DNA from: Bifidobacterium breve | Lineage (GTDB): Bacteria > Actinomycetota > Actinomycetes > Nanopelagicales > Nanopelagicaceae | Direction of reading: 5' to 3' | DNA length: 64,000 nucleotides | NCBI GenBank assembly: GCA_945881945.1 | Contig: CAMCVO010000004.1 | Location: 1 to 64,000 of the forward strand | In this document: positions 17,963 to 26,825 of the stretch, piece by piece | How the letters are laid out: every line of letters begins with the position of its first letter | Numbering within the stretch: position 1 is the first letter of the stretch | Program-made: the position numbers and the translations under genes | The notes under the pieces: generated by a model | Seen by the model: only the letters and a program-made list of their open reading frames with translations | The model's database searches: none | Told to the model about the DNA's origin: nothing

Positions 17963-18003
17963 AAAGAGATGGCGATCATAAACATGATTGCCATCTCTTT
18001 TAA
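17963..18003 (+). terminator. Rho-independent terminator after the amino-acid ABC operon
   Basis: An 11-bp stem AAAGAGATGGC (17963-17973) with GCCATCTCTTT (17990-18000) is extended inward by ATCAT/ATGAT around the loop AAAC, and is followed by T residues. An in-frame ATG at 17988 lies inside this hairpin, which argues against that start for the next gene. Confidence 0.85.
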
Positions 18004-18041
18004 CTTATAAAAGTCAGATACATCTGAGAGGGAAATCTTTA

Positions 18042-19475
18042 GTGCAAGAATTTGATTTAGTGGTTATAGGCGGAGGCCCTGCTGGCATTGCTGCGGCTAC
18101 AGCTGCTTCAAATCACAATCTCAATGTGTTGCTTATTGATGAACGCTCCACATTAGGCGGTCAAATATACAAAAGAGTTGGGCCAGGTTTTGAAGTGAAA
18201 GATTCAATCAAACTTGGTGCAGATTATTTACGAGGTGAAATTTTAATTAAATCTTTGAGTAAATCTAATGCAGAAATAATGCTAGAGACCACAGTTTTAT
18301 CTGTTGAAGACTCACAAGTTATTGTTGTAACCGCAGATAATAAATATGACTCCATTAAGTATAAAAAATTACTCATCACACCAGGTGCTTACGATAGACC
18401 GGTTGTTTTTCCTGGATGGACATTACCGGGGGTTATCACTGCAGGCGCAGCGCAGTCATTGGTCAAAACTCAACGTGTTTTGCCAGGCTCAAGAATATTC
18501 TTTGCTGGAAGTGGCCCACTAGCTCTTGCTTTCCCTGCTCAACTATCAAAAATGGGAGCTAACATTGTTGGCATTATCGAAGCAGCACCTCGCCCTGGGT
18601 TTGTTAAAATATTTAGAATTGCCAGGTCCTTGAGGGGAAATTTAGATTTAATTAGGGATGCATTTTTTTATCAATTTCATCTTGTTAAAAGTAGAATAAG
18701 AATTCAATATGGTCGAATAATTGTCAGTGCAAATGGCACAGATAGATTAGAGTCGATAACTTACGCTCGAGTAGATAAGAATTGGCGCCCAATTTCAGGC
18801 ACTGAGAAAACTGTACCTGCTGACACATTATGCATTGGATACGGTTTTTTTCCTTCCGTGGAGCTTTTCAAGATATTAAACTGTGAGATGTCATACGATG
18901 AAAGCAGGGGTGGAACAGTCGTTCAATTAGATGAATGGGGTTCAACATCTTTGCCAAATGTTTTTGGTGCAGGTGATGGCACCGGTGTCTCCGGTTCATA
19001 CGTGGCAATTTTAAATGGACAAATAGCGGCACTGAGAATTGCATATGAGCTTGATAAAATCTCGGAAAAAACTCTATTTAACTTGTCAAAAAGTATTAGA
19101 AAAGAAGTGAATCTTCGCAAAAAATTTCAAAAAGCAATTAATCATGCCTACGCTGTAAAATCTGGAATATACCAATTGGCAAGTAGTGAAACTATAATTT
19201 GTCGATGCGAATCGATCCCCTTGAAAGATTTACTTCCAATTATTGAATCAACCTCAGATTTTTCTGTAGTAAAAGCATATAGTCGATGTGGCATGGGATT
19301 GTGTCAGGGACGAAACTGTCAACGACAGGTTTCAGCATTAATTGCCGCCAAGCATGGACTTGATCTAGGTAAAATTCCTGGAACAACCCCAAGGTTTCCG
19401 GCAAAACCAGTTTTACTGGGGCAAATTGCGGACAGTTCAATACGTGATGAAAAATACTTCATTGATGAGCAATAA
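18042..19475 (+). CDS. FAD-dependent oxidoreductase, HcnB / opine-dehydrogenase alpha-like subunit
   Basis: A 477-residue protein. An N-terminal FAD site GGGPAG (10-15) is followed by a second dinucleotide site (AGSGPLAL), and a BFD-like [2Fe-2S] domain at the C-terminus has C387, C389, C421 and C426. This matches HcnB of hydrogen-cyanide synthase, opine oxidase subunit A and the LhpF-type subunit of D-hydroxyproline dehydrogenase. I use the GTG at 18042, because GAGAGGG lies upstream. The DAO-type gene follows one base after its stop, and a small [2Fe-2S] protein that would complete the trimer is encoded at 22630-22944. Electrons probably go to the respiratory chain. Confidence 0.86.
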   Translation: MQEFDLVVIGGGPAGIAAATAASNHNLNVLLIDERSTLGGQIYKRVGPGFEVKDSIKLGADYLRGEILIKSLSKSNAEIMLETTVLSVEDSQVIVVTADNKYDSIKYKKLLITPGAYDRPVVFPGWTLPGVITAGAAQSLVKTQRVLPGSRIFFAGSGPLALAFPAQLSKMGANIVGIIEAAPRPGFVKIFRIARSLRGNLDLIRDAFFYQFHLVKSRIRIQYGRIIVSANGTDRLESITYARVDKNWRPISGTEKTVPADTLCIGYGFFPSVELFKILNCEMSYDESRGGTVVQLDEWGSTSLPNVFGAGDGTGVSGSYVAILNGQIAALRIAYELDKISEKTLFNLSKSIRKEVNLRKKFQKAINHAYAVKSGIYQLASSETIICRCESIPLKDLLPIIESTSDFSVVKAYSRCGMGLCQGRNCQRQVSALIAAKHGLDLGKIPGTTPRFPAKPVLLGQIADSSIRDEKYFIDEQ

Positions 19476-19476
19476 A

Positions 19477-20685
19477 ATGACATCATCTTTTTTGCCTGGC
19501 TATCTGGATCGAAAAGAGAATTTGGCTGATCTGCCAAAGGTGACTGATGTTGCAATTATTGGAGGTGGTTTACTAGGGACCGCCTTGGCATACTATTTAT
19601 CAAAATTTGGTATAGAAGTAACATTGTTAGAGAGAAGTGATTTAAATAGAGAAGCCTCTGGTACAAATGCAGGAAGTTTCCACTTTCAAATAGCACTCCA
19701 TCAATTAACAAAGAACCTTACCGAGAGTGAAGAAAAACGACTCTCAGATGAGGTGAAATTACAGCTGGACGCAGCAATTTTATGGGACACCCTGGAAAAA
19801 GAGTTAGATGCCGATCTTGGGGTTCATTTCACGGGTGGATTTATGGTTGCTGAGACTGAGGAGGAGTTGAAGGTTCTACGGGATAAGCAATCAATCGAGA
19901 ATAAAGCTGGTCTAGAGACTCATGTTTTAACTGGCGATGAAATGCGAAGCTTTGCGCCATATTTGGCTCCAGATCTCTCTGGGATCGCATATTGCCCTCG
20001 GGAAGGTCATGCAAATCCACTACTGGTTGGTCCTACTTACGCATTTCGTGCCATGGAGTTAGGTGCAAAAATTAGAACTAATTGTGAAGTATTAAAGATC
20101 GAACCTCTTGATAATGCCTCACCGTATAGATTTAAATTGAAAACAAGTAGAGGAGATATTAGTTGTAATCGATTAGTTAATGCTGGAGGTGCTTGGACAG
20201 CTGAACTATCGGCTCAATTAGGAATTAAACACCCAATGGGATTAAGTGGTCTTCATGTAAACGTGACTGAGCCTCATGAGTTCTTTTTAAAGTCTATGGT
20301 TCAGCATATTGGTCGAAGATTAACTTTGAAGCAAACACCAAACAACACTTTTATAATTGGTGGTGGCTGGCCATCACGTACTGAAAATTATCCCCGTCGA
20401 TACTCAAATTACTGGGCAAGTGCTGCCGGGAATGTGGCAGTGGCGGTTCGGGTACTGCCAATTTTAAAAGATGTTCGATTACTGCGTGTATGGTCAGGAG
20501 TATGGGCTTATACAAAAGATTTTAAGCCAATTCTTGGTGAGTCTGAAAAAGTCCCTGGTTACCACGTTGCCATGGTTCCTACTGGATTTACCCTAGGGCC
20601 CATGGTCGCACGAACTCTAGCGGAGTATATGCACAGTCCAGCAAATAAAAATATTATACCCAAAGAGTTTAGTGTAGATAGATAG
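19477..20685 (+). CDS. DAO-family FAD oxidoreductase (HcnC / D-amino-acid dehydrogenase-like catalytic subunit)
   Basis: A 402-residue DAO-fold flavoenzyme with the FAD site GGGLLG (29-34) and the C-terminal GxxP-like segment GYHVAMVPTGFTLGP. Members oxidise the C-N bond of D-amino acids, sarcosine, glycine, opines or D-hydroxyproline. The ATG at 19477 starts one base after the preceding stop; an in-frame ATG at 19465 is an alternative. Its place right behind an HcnB-like gene fits the catalytic subunit of an HcnABC/LhpBEF-type complex. The DapA-family lyase next door could process the resulting imine or cyclic imino acid. Confidence 0.87.
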   Translation: MTSSFLPGYLDRKENLADLPKVTDVAIIGGGLLGTALAYYLSKFGIEVTLLERSDLNREASGTNAGSFHFQIALHQLTKNLTESEEKRLSDEVKLQLDAAILWDTLEKELDADLGVHFTGGFMVAETEEELKVLRDKQSIENKAGLETHVLTGDEMRSFAPYLAPDLSGIAYCPREGHANPLLVGPTYAFRAMELGAKIRTNCEVLKIEPLDNASPYRFKLKTSRGDISCNRLVNAGGAWTAELSAQLGIKHPMGLSGLHVNVTEPHEFFLKSMVQHIGRRLTLKQTPNNTFIIGGGWPSRTENYPRRYSNYWASAAGNVAVAVRVLPILKDVRLLRVWSGVWAYTKDFKPILGESEKVPGYHVAMVPTGFTLGPMVARTLAEYMHSPANKNIIPKEFSVDR

Positions 20686-20708
20686 GTTAAGTATGATTGG
20701 ATTTAGAT

Positions 20709-21638
20709 ATGAATAGAGACTCAGTAACCTGGTCAGGCTATTGGCCGGCAAGCCCAACACCATTTCACGAAAATGGTGAAATCGATTTCAAACGATTTAG
20801 TAATCTCATTAAATGGTATATGGATAATGGAATGCATGGAATATTTCTAAATGGAACTACTGGTGAATGGTTTTCCCAAAGCATTAGCGAAAGAATGCAA
20901 GTTTTGGAGTTTGTATTAGCTGAGGTAAAGAACCGAGTTCCAGTCGTGGTTGGAGTAACAACTTTCACAGCTAAAGAATCGATAGATTTAGGCAAGCACG
21001 CTATGAAAGCTGGTGCGGCTGGCGTCTGTGCATCGGCGCCTGCATACTCAAAACCATTGCCTGATGAGACTGTCGTGTACTTTGAAGAGTTATCAAAAGG
21101 AATAGATGGTCCCTTAATGGTTTATAACTGGCCCCATGGCACAAATATCGAGATAGAAGGTGAGCTAGCCAGCAAACTCGCAGACATTGGAAATATCGTA
21201 GCAATTAAAAATAGCACTGGTGATGCAAATCAGTTTCGAAAAACTACTCAAGAGGTAGTAGAAAGAATTAGAGTTTTTGGAAATTTCATGGTTCCTGATA
21301 ATTTCAAATTTTTACAGGAGTTTGGTGGGGATGGAACTATCGGAGGTGGATCAATATATGGAAAGCCAGATCCCAAATTTTGGGAAGACTATTGGAACAA
21401 AAACTATTCTCCTGCTCTAGATCATGCAGTGGCTAATGAAGTATTACTCTCAAAGCTTTGGCAGCCAGGTGGTTGGCGTGGAATCTATGGCGCCTACCAA
21501 AGTCAATTAAAAGCAATTATGAAAATGATTGGAGTTGATGCTGGCACGGTCAGGCCACCGAGATTACCCATCACCGATCAAGAGGCGCTAAAAAAAATAC
21601 GAACAATTTTAATTGAATGCAATATTTCAGTTTCATAA
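20709..21638 (+). CDS. DapA-family lyase/deaminase
   Basis: A 309-residue (beta/alpha)8 aldolase of the dihydrodipicolinate synthase family. It has the GTTGEW motif, the tyrosine in MVYNWPHGTN and the Schiff-base lysine in VAIKNSTGD. This family includes DapA, N-acetylneuraminate lyase, KDG aldolase and 1-pyrroline-4-hydroxy-2-carboxylate deaminase. Beside HcnB/HcnC-like subunits a deaminase or aldolase acting on their product is more likely than lysine synthesis. The start is ATG 20709 or TTG 20697; neither has a strong ribosome site. The YNWP in place of the usual YNxP-R pattern suggests an unusual substrate. Confidence 0.85.
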   Translation: MNRDSVTWSGYWPASPTPFHENGEIDFKRFSNLIKWYMDNGMHGIFLNGTTGEWFSQSISERMQVLEFVLAEVKNRVPVVVGVTTFTAKESIDLGKHAMKAGAAGVCASAPAYSKPLPDETVVYFEELSKGIDGPLMVYNWPHGTNIEIEGELASKLADIGNIVAIKNSTGDANQFRKTTQEVVERIRVFGNFMVPDNFKFLQEFGGDGTIGGGSIYGKPDPKFWEDYWNKNYSPALDHAVANEVLLSKLWQPGGWRGIYGAYQSQLKAIMKMIGVDAGTVRPPRLPITDQEALKKIRTILIECNISVS

Positions 21639-21682
21639 GTTAGAATAATTGGGGTTAGTAAAATGAACAGGAGTCAAACTCG

Positions 21683-22627
21683 ATGATAAATTTTCGTGGC
21701 GTGGACCATGCTGGTATTGGGGTTGCAAATATGGACCAAGCTCTTGAATTTTGGGGGGCAAAACTAGGTTTCACAGATTTATATTTTGACTACACCGGTC
21801 CAGTCCCTGGCTTAGAAGAGATTTGTAAGAAAACCGATGTGAAAGCTCGCATAGTAATGCTGGGTAATCGCAATTCCACCAGACTCGGACCAGGAAAAGT
21901 TAAGTTAGTTCAACGTTTAGATGGAAATGGAGCACCAGCTTATCCACCAGGAATTGGTTATGGCGAAGTGGGCTTAGCAGAAGTCTGCCTACACACCTTA
22001 CACACTGAAAAAATATTTCGACATCTAGTAGATAATTTAAATTGTAAATCACTTATGGAGCCGCTTAGCGCAAGTGTTGGGGAACAAAAAATTGATCTTG
22101 ATATTGCCTACATTGCAGACCCATGGATGGGCAAGGTTGAACTTATTGATTGGAAAGGTTTATGGACCTCACGTCCAGCTGAGCCACGCATTGAAGGAGT
22201 GAATCACGTTGCATTTGGCGTTCATGACATGAAAGTAACAACAGATTTTTATAAGCAACTTGGATTTAGAGACCAGATTTTTGAATCAAAAGAATTTTTT
22301 GAACCAATGGCTCCTTGGTATCAAATTGGCCGTAACCTGCCAGGCCACCATATGACCTTATGGCTATCTGGTGAGGGAGCCGGCATAGAACCTGTTCGAC
22401 TTACACCGCTTTGGGAGGATTGCCGGGGTGAATGGGGGCATGTTGGGCCAATGGATTTTGGTATTGGGGTCCAAAATATTAAGAAGGCTGTAGAGACTTT
22501 AAAACAATTAGGAGTTGAAACTCATAGCGAAATTCAAACTTTAGATGTTGGAAAATCAGAATTTAAATACGTCTACTTTAAGGATCCCGATGACCAGTAC
22601 GTCTCTCTGGTCGAAAGTACCTATTAA
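21683..22627 (+). CDS. Two-domain VOC (glyoxalase/dioxygenase) family protein
   Basis: A 314-residue protein made of two vicinal-oxygen-chelate domains: the first begins VDHAGIGVANMDQALEFW, the second VNHVAFGVHDM about 175 residues later. The C-terminal YVYFKDPDDQYVSLVE segment supplies a typical Glu metal ligand. Such proteins are metal-dependent extradiol dioxygenases, epimerases or glyoxalases. AGGAG precedes the ATG by nine bases. It follows the DapA-like gene by 44 bases and probably belongs to the same operon. The reaction is unknown. Confidence 0.82.
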   Translation: MINFRGVDHAGIGVANMDQALEFWGAKLGFTDLYFDYTGPVPGLEEICKKTDVKARIVMLGNRNSTRLGPGKVKLVQRLDGNGAPAYPPGIGYGEVGLAEVCLHTLHTEKIFRHLVDNLNCKSLMEPLSASVGEQKIDLDIAYIADPWMGKVELIDWKGLWTSRPAEPRIEGVNHVAFGVHDMKVTTDFYKQLGFRDQIFESKEFFEPMAPWYQIGRNLPGHHMTLWLSGEGAGIEPVRLTPLWEDCRGEWGHVGPMDFGIGVQNIKKAVETLKQLGVETHSEIQTLDVGKSEFKYVYFKDPDDQYVSLVESTY

Positions 22628-22629
22628 AT

Positions 22630-22944
22630 TTACTTTGAGGGAGTCAATCCATCTTGAGTACGAATATCCATACCTTCCTTTACCCAAGTCATACATGCTC
22701 TCGTATTTGGTAATCCATTCACGACAACTAAGCAATCAAAACAAACACCCATACCACAGAAAACTCCACGAGCCTGCCCTTGAATTGTTGTTCGCATAGC
22801 AGTGATGCCCTCAGCTAGCAAAACTGTCGCAACGCTCTCTCCTAAATATGCAACTTTTAAATTTCCATTTAATTTAATGCTCACCTCTTTGCCGCGGGCG
22901 AAATCTTCATTAGATGGCAATCTTTTTGACATTGGCTGTTCCAC
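22630..22944 (-). CDS. Small [2Fe-2S] protein (HcnA-like / LhpE-like subunit)
   Basis: A 104-residue Fer2_4 protein. The cluster cysteines are C63, C68, C71 and C84 in the pattern GVFCGMGVCFDC...RACMTW, the same as the N-terminal domain of the fused enzyme at 3094-4851. It corresponds to HcnA of hydrogen-cyanide synthase or LhpE of D-hydroxyproline dehydrogenase. It is encoded on the opposite strand to the HcnB- and HcnC-like genes at 18.0-20.7 kb, ending three bases from the VOC gene, so the three subunits would not be co-transcribed. The start could be ATG 22944 or 22932. Confidence 0.85.
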   Translation of the reverse strand: MEQPMSKRLPSNEDFARGKEVSIKLNGNLKVAYLGESVATVLLAEGITAMRTTIQGQARGVFCGMGVCFDCLVVVNGLPNTRACMTWVKEGMDIRTQDGLTPSK

Positions 22945-22980
22945 CAGACTAGTTTGCCAATCTACGATACGATTTGCAAC

Positions 22981-24069
22981 ATGAGTTCATCGCTTTTTTC
23001 TCCAATCAAAATTCGCTCAACTGAATTTCGTAATCGTGTTTGGGTCAGCCCAATGTGTCAGTATTCGGCTGATAACGGGGTGGTTGGTGATTGGCACAAA
23101 GTCCACTTGGGATCTTTCGCAACTGGTGGTGTGGGTTTGATAATGGTTGAGGCTACTGGTGTTGAGCCAGAAGGTCGGATCTCGGTGGGGTGCACAGGTC
23201 TGTGGTCTGAGGAACAGGCTCAGGCTTTCAAGCCAATAATTAAATTTGTTCATGATCAAGGTGCAAAAATTGGCATTCAATTAGCGCACGCAGGGCGTAA
23301 GGGATCCACAATGTTGCCCTGGGATGATCATGAAATAGCAGCTCAAAATGAAGGGGGCTGGACAACAATAAGTGCCAGCGCAATAAGCTATAAGGATTTT
23401 CCAGTCCCAAAACAGATGTCTGTCGAGGAAATACAAACATTAGCTAATAAATTTGTGGAAGCAAGCACTAGAGCAGTTAAGGCAGGTTTTGACGTAATTG
23501 AACTACATGCTGCGCATGGCTACTTGTTTCATCAATTTCTCTCACCAATAACAAATCAGCGCCAAGACGCTTACGGCGGTAGCTTTGAAAACAGAATAAG
23601 ATTTTTAGTTGAAACTTCTGAACTTGTTAGAGTAGCTATTGGGTCAGAAATACCATTGTTTGTGCGGATTTCAGCCACAGACTGGGTAGAGGGTGGATGG
23701 GATACTGAACAATCAATCCGACTATGTAAAATCTTAAAAGAAGTAGGAGTTGATTTGATCGATGTATCTTCAGGTGGATTGGTGCATGATGCAAAGATTG
23801 TAACTGGACCAGGATATCAAGTTGGCTTTGCCGCAGAAATAAAAAATGGATCAAAGATAATGACATCAGCGGTCGGACAGATTAATGATCCTGCCCAAGC
23901 CGAAGATATTATTAAGAATAAAAATATTGATGCTGTAATGATCGGTCGACAGATGCTACGAAACCCCAGATGGGCAATTGGAGCTGCCGAGGAGTTGGGT
24001 GAGAAGATTTCTTGGTCAGTTCAGCTTGAAAGAGCCCGAAAACTTGGTGCTAGAAAATCACCTCAATAA
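22981..24069 (+). CDS. Old-yellow-enzyme family NADH:flavin oxidoreductase (YqjM type)
   Basis: A 362-residue FMN TIM-barrel enzyme. Cys26 in VSPMCQYSA matches the regulatory cysteine of YqjM-type ene-reductases; QLAHAGRKG supplies a substrate-binding His, and HGYLFHQFLSP is typical. Lengths fit YqjM (about 340 aa), not the long Fe-S-containing trimethylamine dehydrogenase group. The ATG at 22981 has no Shine-Dalgarno and is only 36 bases from the divergent ferredoxin start, so a leaderless message is likely. Family members reduce activated C=C bonds; the substrate here is unknown. A second family member is at 37162. Confidence 0.87.
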   Translation: MSSSLFSPIKIRSTEFRNRVWVSPMCQYSADNGVVGDWHKVHLGSFATGGVGLIMVEATGVEPEGRISVGCTGLWSEEQAQAFKPIIKFVHDQGAKIGIQLAHAGRKGSTMLPWDDHEIAAQNEGGWTTISASAISYKDFPVPKQMSVEEIQTLANKFVEASTRAVKAGFDVIELHAAHGYLFHQFLSPITNQRQDAYGGSFENRIRFLVETSELVRVAIGSEIPLFVRISATDWVEGGWDTEQSIRLCKILKEVGVDLIDVSSGGLVHDAKIVTGPGYQVGFAAEIKNGSKIMTSAVGQINDPAQAEDIIKNKNIDAVMIGRQMLRNPRWAIGAAEELGEKISWSVQLERARKLGARKSPQ

Positions 24070-24073
24070 GTCT

Positions 24074-25225
24074 CTAAAACCTTTGAGGGGAAAAAGGCTT
24101 TAGGTCAACGCTAGAGGTCCCATTCACTACAAGTTCAGTTAATACCTGACCCATTAACGGTGATGCTGTAAAGCCCATGTATGGGTACATGCCGATATAA
24201 GCACCAGGGGTGTTTGGCACCATACCAATTATGGGGTTGTGATCTGGGGTTCCGTTACCAACACCAATCCATGTCCGAATCAAATTAATTTTACTTATTG
24301 AAGGACAAACCTTTAGTGCAACTTTTAGATTTGACTGTAAAGAGTCAATATTGAAAGTTGGTTCGCCATTATTTTTATACTTAGCTGGCCACCCTCCCCC
24401 AATTAAAAGAGAACCAGAGTTCGCCTGCTTAAAGGTTAATTTCTCGGTAGTGAAATAAATCAAATGATTTACAAATTTTTCAACCTGCTCTGTGACTGAA
24501 ACTTGAACAGGCACGTCCGTAATGGGTAGATCTATTCCAAAAAATTTAGCTAGCTTTGGTAATCCTGCATTGGCAGTTAATACAATTTGATTGGCAACAA
24601 ACTCACCATTACTTGTTTTAAAGTGAAATTTACTAGACTCCTTAGAAATTTCGAAAACTTCTATGCCCGTATGAATCTCTGCTCCCATTTCCTGCGCTCG
24701 TGCGGCAAATGCCGGTGCAGTAGTTAACGGATTGGCCTTACCCTCAATCGGACAAAAGGCTGCACCGAGCATGCTTTGTGAGATATATGGTGCCTTTTCT
24801 TTTAATTCATTTCGATCAATTAATCTGGAGTTAATTCCAATACTATTTTCTAGTTCAATTTTTCTAGCCAAAGCCAGCATGTCAGAACTTGTTTGGGCAA
24901 CCATTAGTCCTCCGTTGCCACCTACCTCTAAATCAACTTTAAGCTCGGTTGAAAGGGTTTTCCACATCTTCAAAGATTCTGCTAGAAAATTTAATCCTGG
25001 AAGGAAATTCTTTGCCCACTCATCGCCAAGTTCATCAAACGGTTCAAATTGAATTTGCCCATGCAAGCTGCCAGCATTTCTACCAGAGGCCTGGGTGTTT
25101 AAATCATATTTTTCTAGGAGGGCAACCTTTACTCCAGCCTTAGCCAAGTTATATGTGGTGGCACATCCTGCGGCTCCGCCTCCCACAACAATGACATCAA
25201 ATTGCTTTCTAGATATAATATCCAT
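24074..25225 (-). CDS. DAO-family FAD oxidoreductase
   Basis: A 383-residue DAO-fold flavoenzyme with FAD site GGGAAG (15-20) and the late GAYIGMYPYMGFTASP segment. It resembles the enzyme at 19477 and could be a second catalytic subunit for the [2Fe-2S]/FAD module, or partner of the fused subunit at 3094. I use the ATG at 25225, because a longer start at 25240 adds residues without similarity to the family. The upstream TTATCT hexamer six bases before the ATG suggests a leaderless message. It is divergent from a second DapA-family gene at 25290 and converges on the OYE gene. Confidence 0.85.
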   Translation of the reverse strand: MDIISRKQFDVIVVGGGAAGCATTYNLAKAGVKVALLEKYDLNTQASGRNAGSLHGQIQFEPFDELGDEWAKNFLPGLNFLAESLKMWKTLSTELKVDLEVGGNGGLMVAQTSSDMLALARKIELENSIGINSRLIDRNELKEKAPYISQSMLGAAFCPIEGKANPLTTAPAFAARAQEMGAEIHTGIEVFEISKESSKFHFKTSNGEFVANQIVLTANAGLPKLAKFFGIDLPITDVPVQVSVTEQVEKFVNHLIYFTTEKLTFKQANSGSLLIGGGWPAKYKNNGEPTFNIDSLQSNLKVALKVCPSISKINLIRTWIGVGNGTPDHNPIIGMVPNTPGAYIGMYPYMGFTASPLMGQVLTELVVNGTSSVDLKPFSPQRF

Positions 25226-25289
25226 TGTCGTAGATAACATATAAGTATAGTATCGTACGCCAAATCATATTCAACTTGTCAGGAGTCAT

Positions 25290-26222
25290 GTGAAAGAAAA
25301 TTTCGTAGGCAGTTATGGAGTATTGGTCACTCCTTTCACGGATGATGGTAAATCTGTCGATACTCAAAAACTGAAAAATCTTATTGACTGGCAGATTAAA
25401 TCCAAAGCTCCGGGAATCATAATTCTGGGCACCACCGGTGAATTTTTAGCGGTAAGTGATGAAGAACGTGATTTGATTATTGAAACAACAGTAAAACATG
25501 TTGCAGGCCGAATTAAAGTATTGGTGGGAACTACCAACGCTTTTACTCCCACCGCGGTTCGCTATAGCAAGCAGGCTCAAGAATTTGGTTGTGATGGTTT
25601 AATGATTTTGCCACCTTACTATTACACGCCTACCCAAGATGAGATTTATCAGTACTACAAATCAATTTGTGAAGTAGTTTCGATTCCAATCATGCTCTAC
25701 AACAATCCATTCACATCAAATGTGGATATGCCGGCGAAACTAGTAGCAAAACTTGCTAAATCATTTGAACAAATCAGATATATAAAAGAGGCTAGTCAAG
25801 ATATCGCCAGGGTTAGAGATGTAATTGAAGAGTCAGATGGCTTAGTTAAGGTATTTGCGGGTGAGCGAGTTGTTGAGTCTTATCAGTTAGGCGCAACTGG
25901 CTATGTTAATCCCTATGCAAATTACATACCTGAGGCTTCAACCATAATTTGCACCTATCTGGCTTCAAATAAAATTGAGAATGCAAAGTCCATCAACAGA
26001 TATATTGCCAAGATTGATCATATTATTGCTGAAGGCCACCCAACATATGGGCATCAATGCTATTCAAAAGCGCTTGCGGCTGTTCGGGGCTACCCAGTAG
26101 GTGATGTGAGGCCTCCACTCACTAAGTTCAAAGAATTAGGTGAAGATGGCCGTATTCGAGTTGAGAAGATTAAAATTTTAATGGATGAACTAGATCAACT
26201 GCTGCTTACCCTGGCTAGTTAA
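25290..26222 (+). CDS. DapA-family lyase/deaminase
   Basis: A 310-residue dihydrodipicolinate-synthase-family enzyme with ILGTTGEF, the tyrosine in MLYNNPFTSN and the Schiff-base lysine in IRYIKEASQD. It is closer to the standard YNNP pattern than the copy at 20709. The start is GTG with AGGAG four bases upstream; an ATG two bases earlier is out of frame and stops at once. Together with the divergent DAO enzyme it forms an oxidase/lyase pair like the one at 19.5-21.6 kb. True DapA is possible, but the context favours catabolism. It overlaps the end of the convergent DsbA-like gene by 8 bp. Confidence 0.85.
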   Translation: MKENFVGSYGVLVTPFTDDGKSVDTQKLKNLIDWQIKSKAPGIIILGTTGEFLAVSDEERDLIIETTVKHVAGRIKVLVGTTNAFTPTAVRYSKQAQEFGCDGLMILPPYYYTPTQDEIYQYYKSICEVVSIPIMLYNNPFTSNVDMPAKLVAKLAKSFEQIRYIKEASQDIARVRDVIEESDGLVKVFAGERVVESYQLGATGYVNPYANYIPEASTIICTYLASNKIENAKSINRYIAKIDHIIAEGHPTYGHQCYSKALAAVRGYPVGDVRPPLTKFKELGEDGRIRVEKIKILMDELDQLLLTLAS

Positions 26223-26823
26223 AGATTGGTTTCACGGTCCTAGTTCGTTTCATCTCAAAAAATCCACTATAGCTTGCTACACCAACCACAGAGTCAAATA
26301 ACTTTCCAGCCTCCTCCCCCTTTGGAGCTGGAGAAATTACGGGGCCAAAGAAAGCAACTTCATCAACACTAATAATTGGCGTGCCAACATCTTCCCCTAC
26401 TTTACTTATCCCAGCGTTATGACTTTCCAAAATAACTGAGTCTAAGCTTTCATCTTGCGCATACTTTATAAAATCACTTGGTAGTTCAGTTTTTGCAATT
26501 GCTTTTACGTTTAATTCTTCAGAGAATTTCATTTTATTTAAATGAATCTCTTCACCAAACGCTGTGTACAGATCTCCTTTAATTTTTGGGCCATAAATTT
26601 TTTCTGCTTGAGAAATTATTCGTAGGGGTCCTAAGGCTTTTTTCGCATTATCTAAATACTCTGCGGAGATAGTAGGCCTGTCCTTATTCAAAAAATAAAG
26701 ACTCATTACATTCCAAGTAATATCTACATTACGAACCGCAGATACTTCACACAGCCATCTTGAGGTCATCCAAGCCCATGGGCACAAGGTGTCAAACCAC
26801 AATGAAACACTTTGCTTTGTCAT
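26215..26823 (-). CDS. DsbA-family protein, mycothiol-dependent nitroreductase-like
   Basis: A 202-residue thioredoxin-fold protein of the DsbA/2-hydroxychromene-carboxylate-isomerase group. The active-site region reads DTLCPWAWMTSRW: Cys14 is present, but the second cysteine of a CPWC motif is Ala17. This arrangement is close to the actinobacterial Rv2466c-like proteins that act with mycothiol. A single cysteine would favour mycothiol conjugation or a transferase role over disulfide exchange. It starts two bases after the amidohydrolase stop, so it is probably the last gene of the dipeptide-transporter operon. Confidence 0.72.
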   Translation of the reverse strand: MTKQSVSLWFDTLCPWAWMTSRWLCEVSAVRNVDITWNVMSLYFLNKDRPTISAEYLDNAKKALGPLRIISQAEKIYGPKIKGDLYTAFGEEIHLNKMKFSEELNVKAIAKTELPSDFIKYAQDESLDSVILESHNAGISKVGEDVGTPIISVDEVAFFGPVISPAPKGEEAGKLFDSVVGVASYSGFFEMKRTRTVKPIFN

Positions 26824-26825
26824 GT

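Noticed and set aside
17988-18041. Longer start (ATG 17988) for the HcnB-like gene
   Set aside because: The ATG lies inside the terminator hairpin of the preceding operon, and the added residues have no family likeness; GTG 18042 has a ribosome site.
20709-21638. Biosynthetic dapA (lysine pathway)
   Set aside because: The gene sits in a catabolic run next to oxidase subunits and has an altered YNWP motif; lysine-pathway neighbours are absent.
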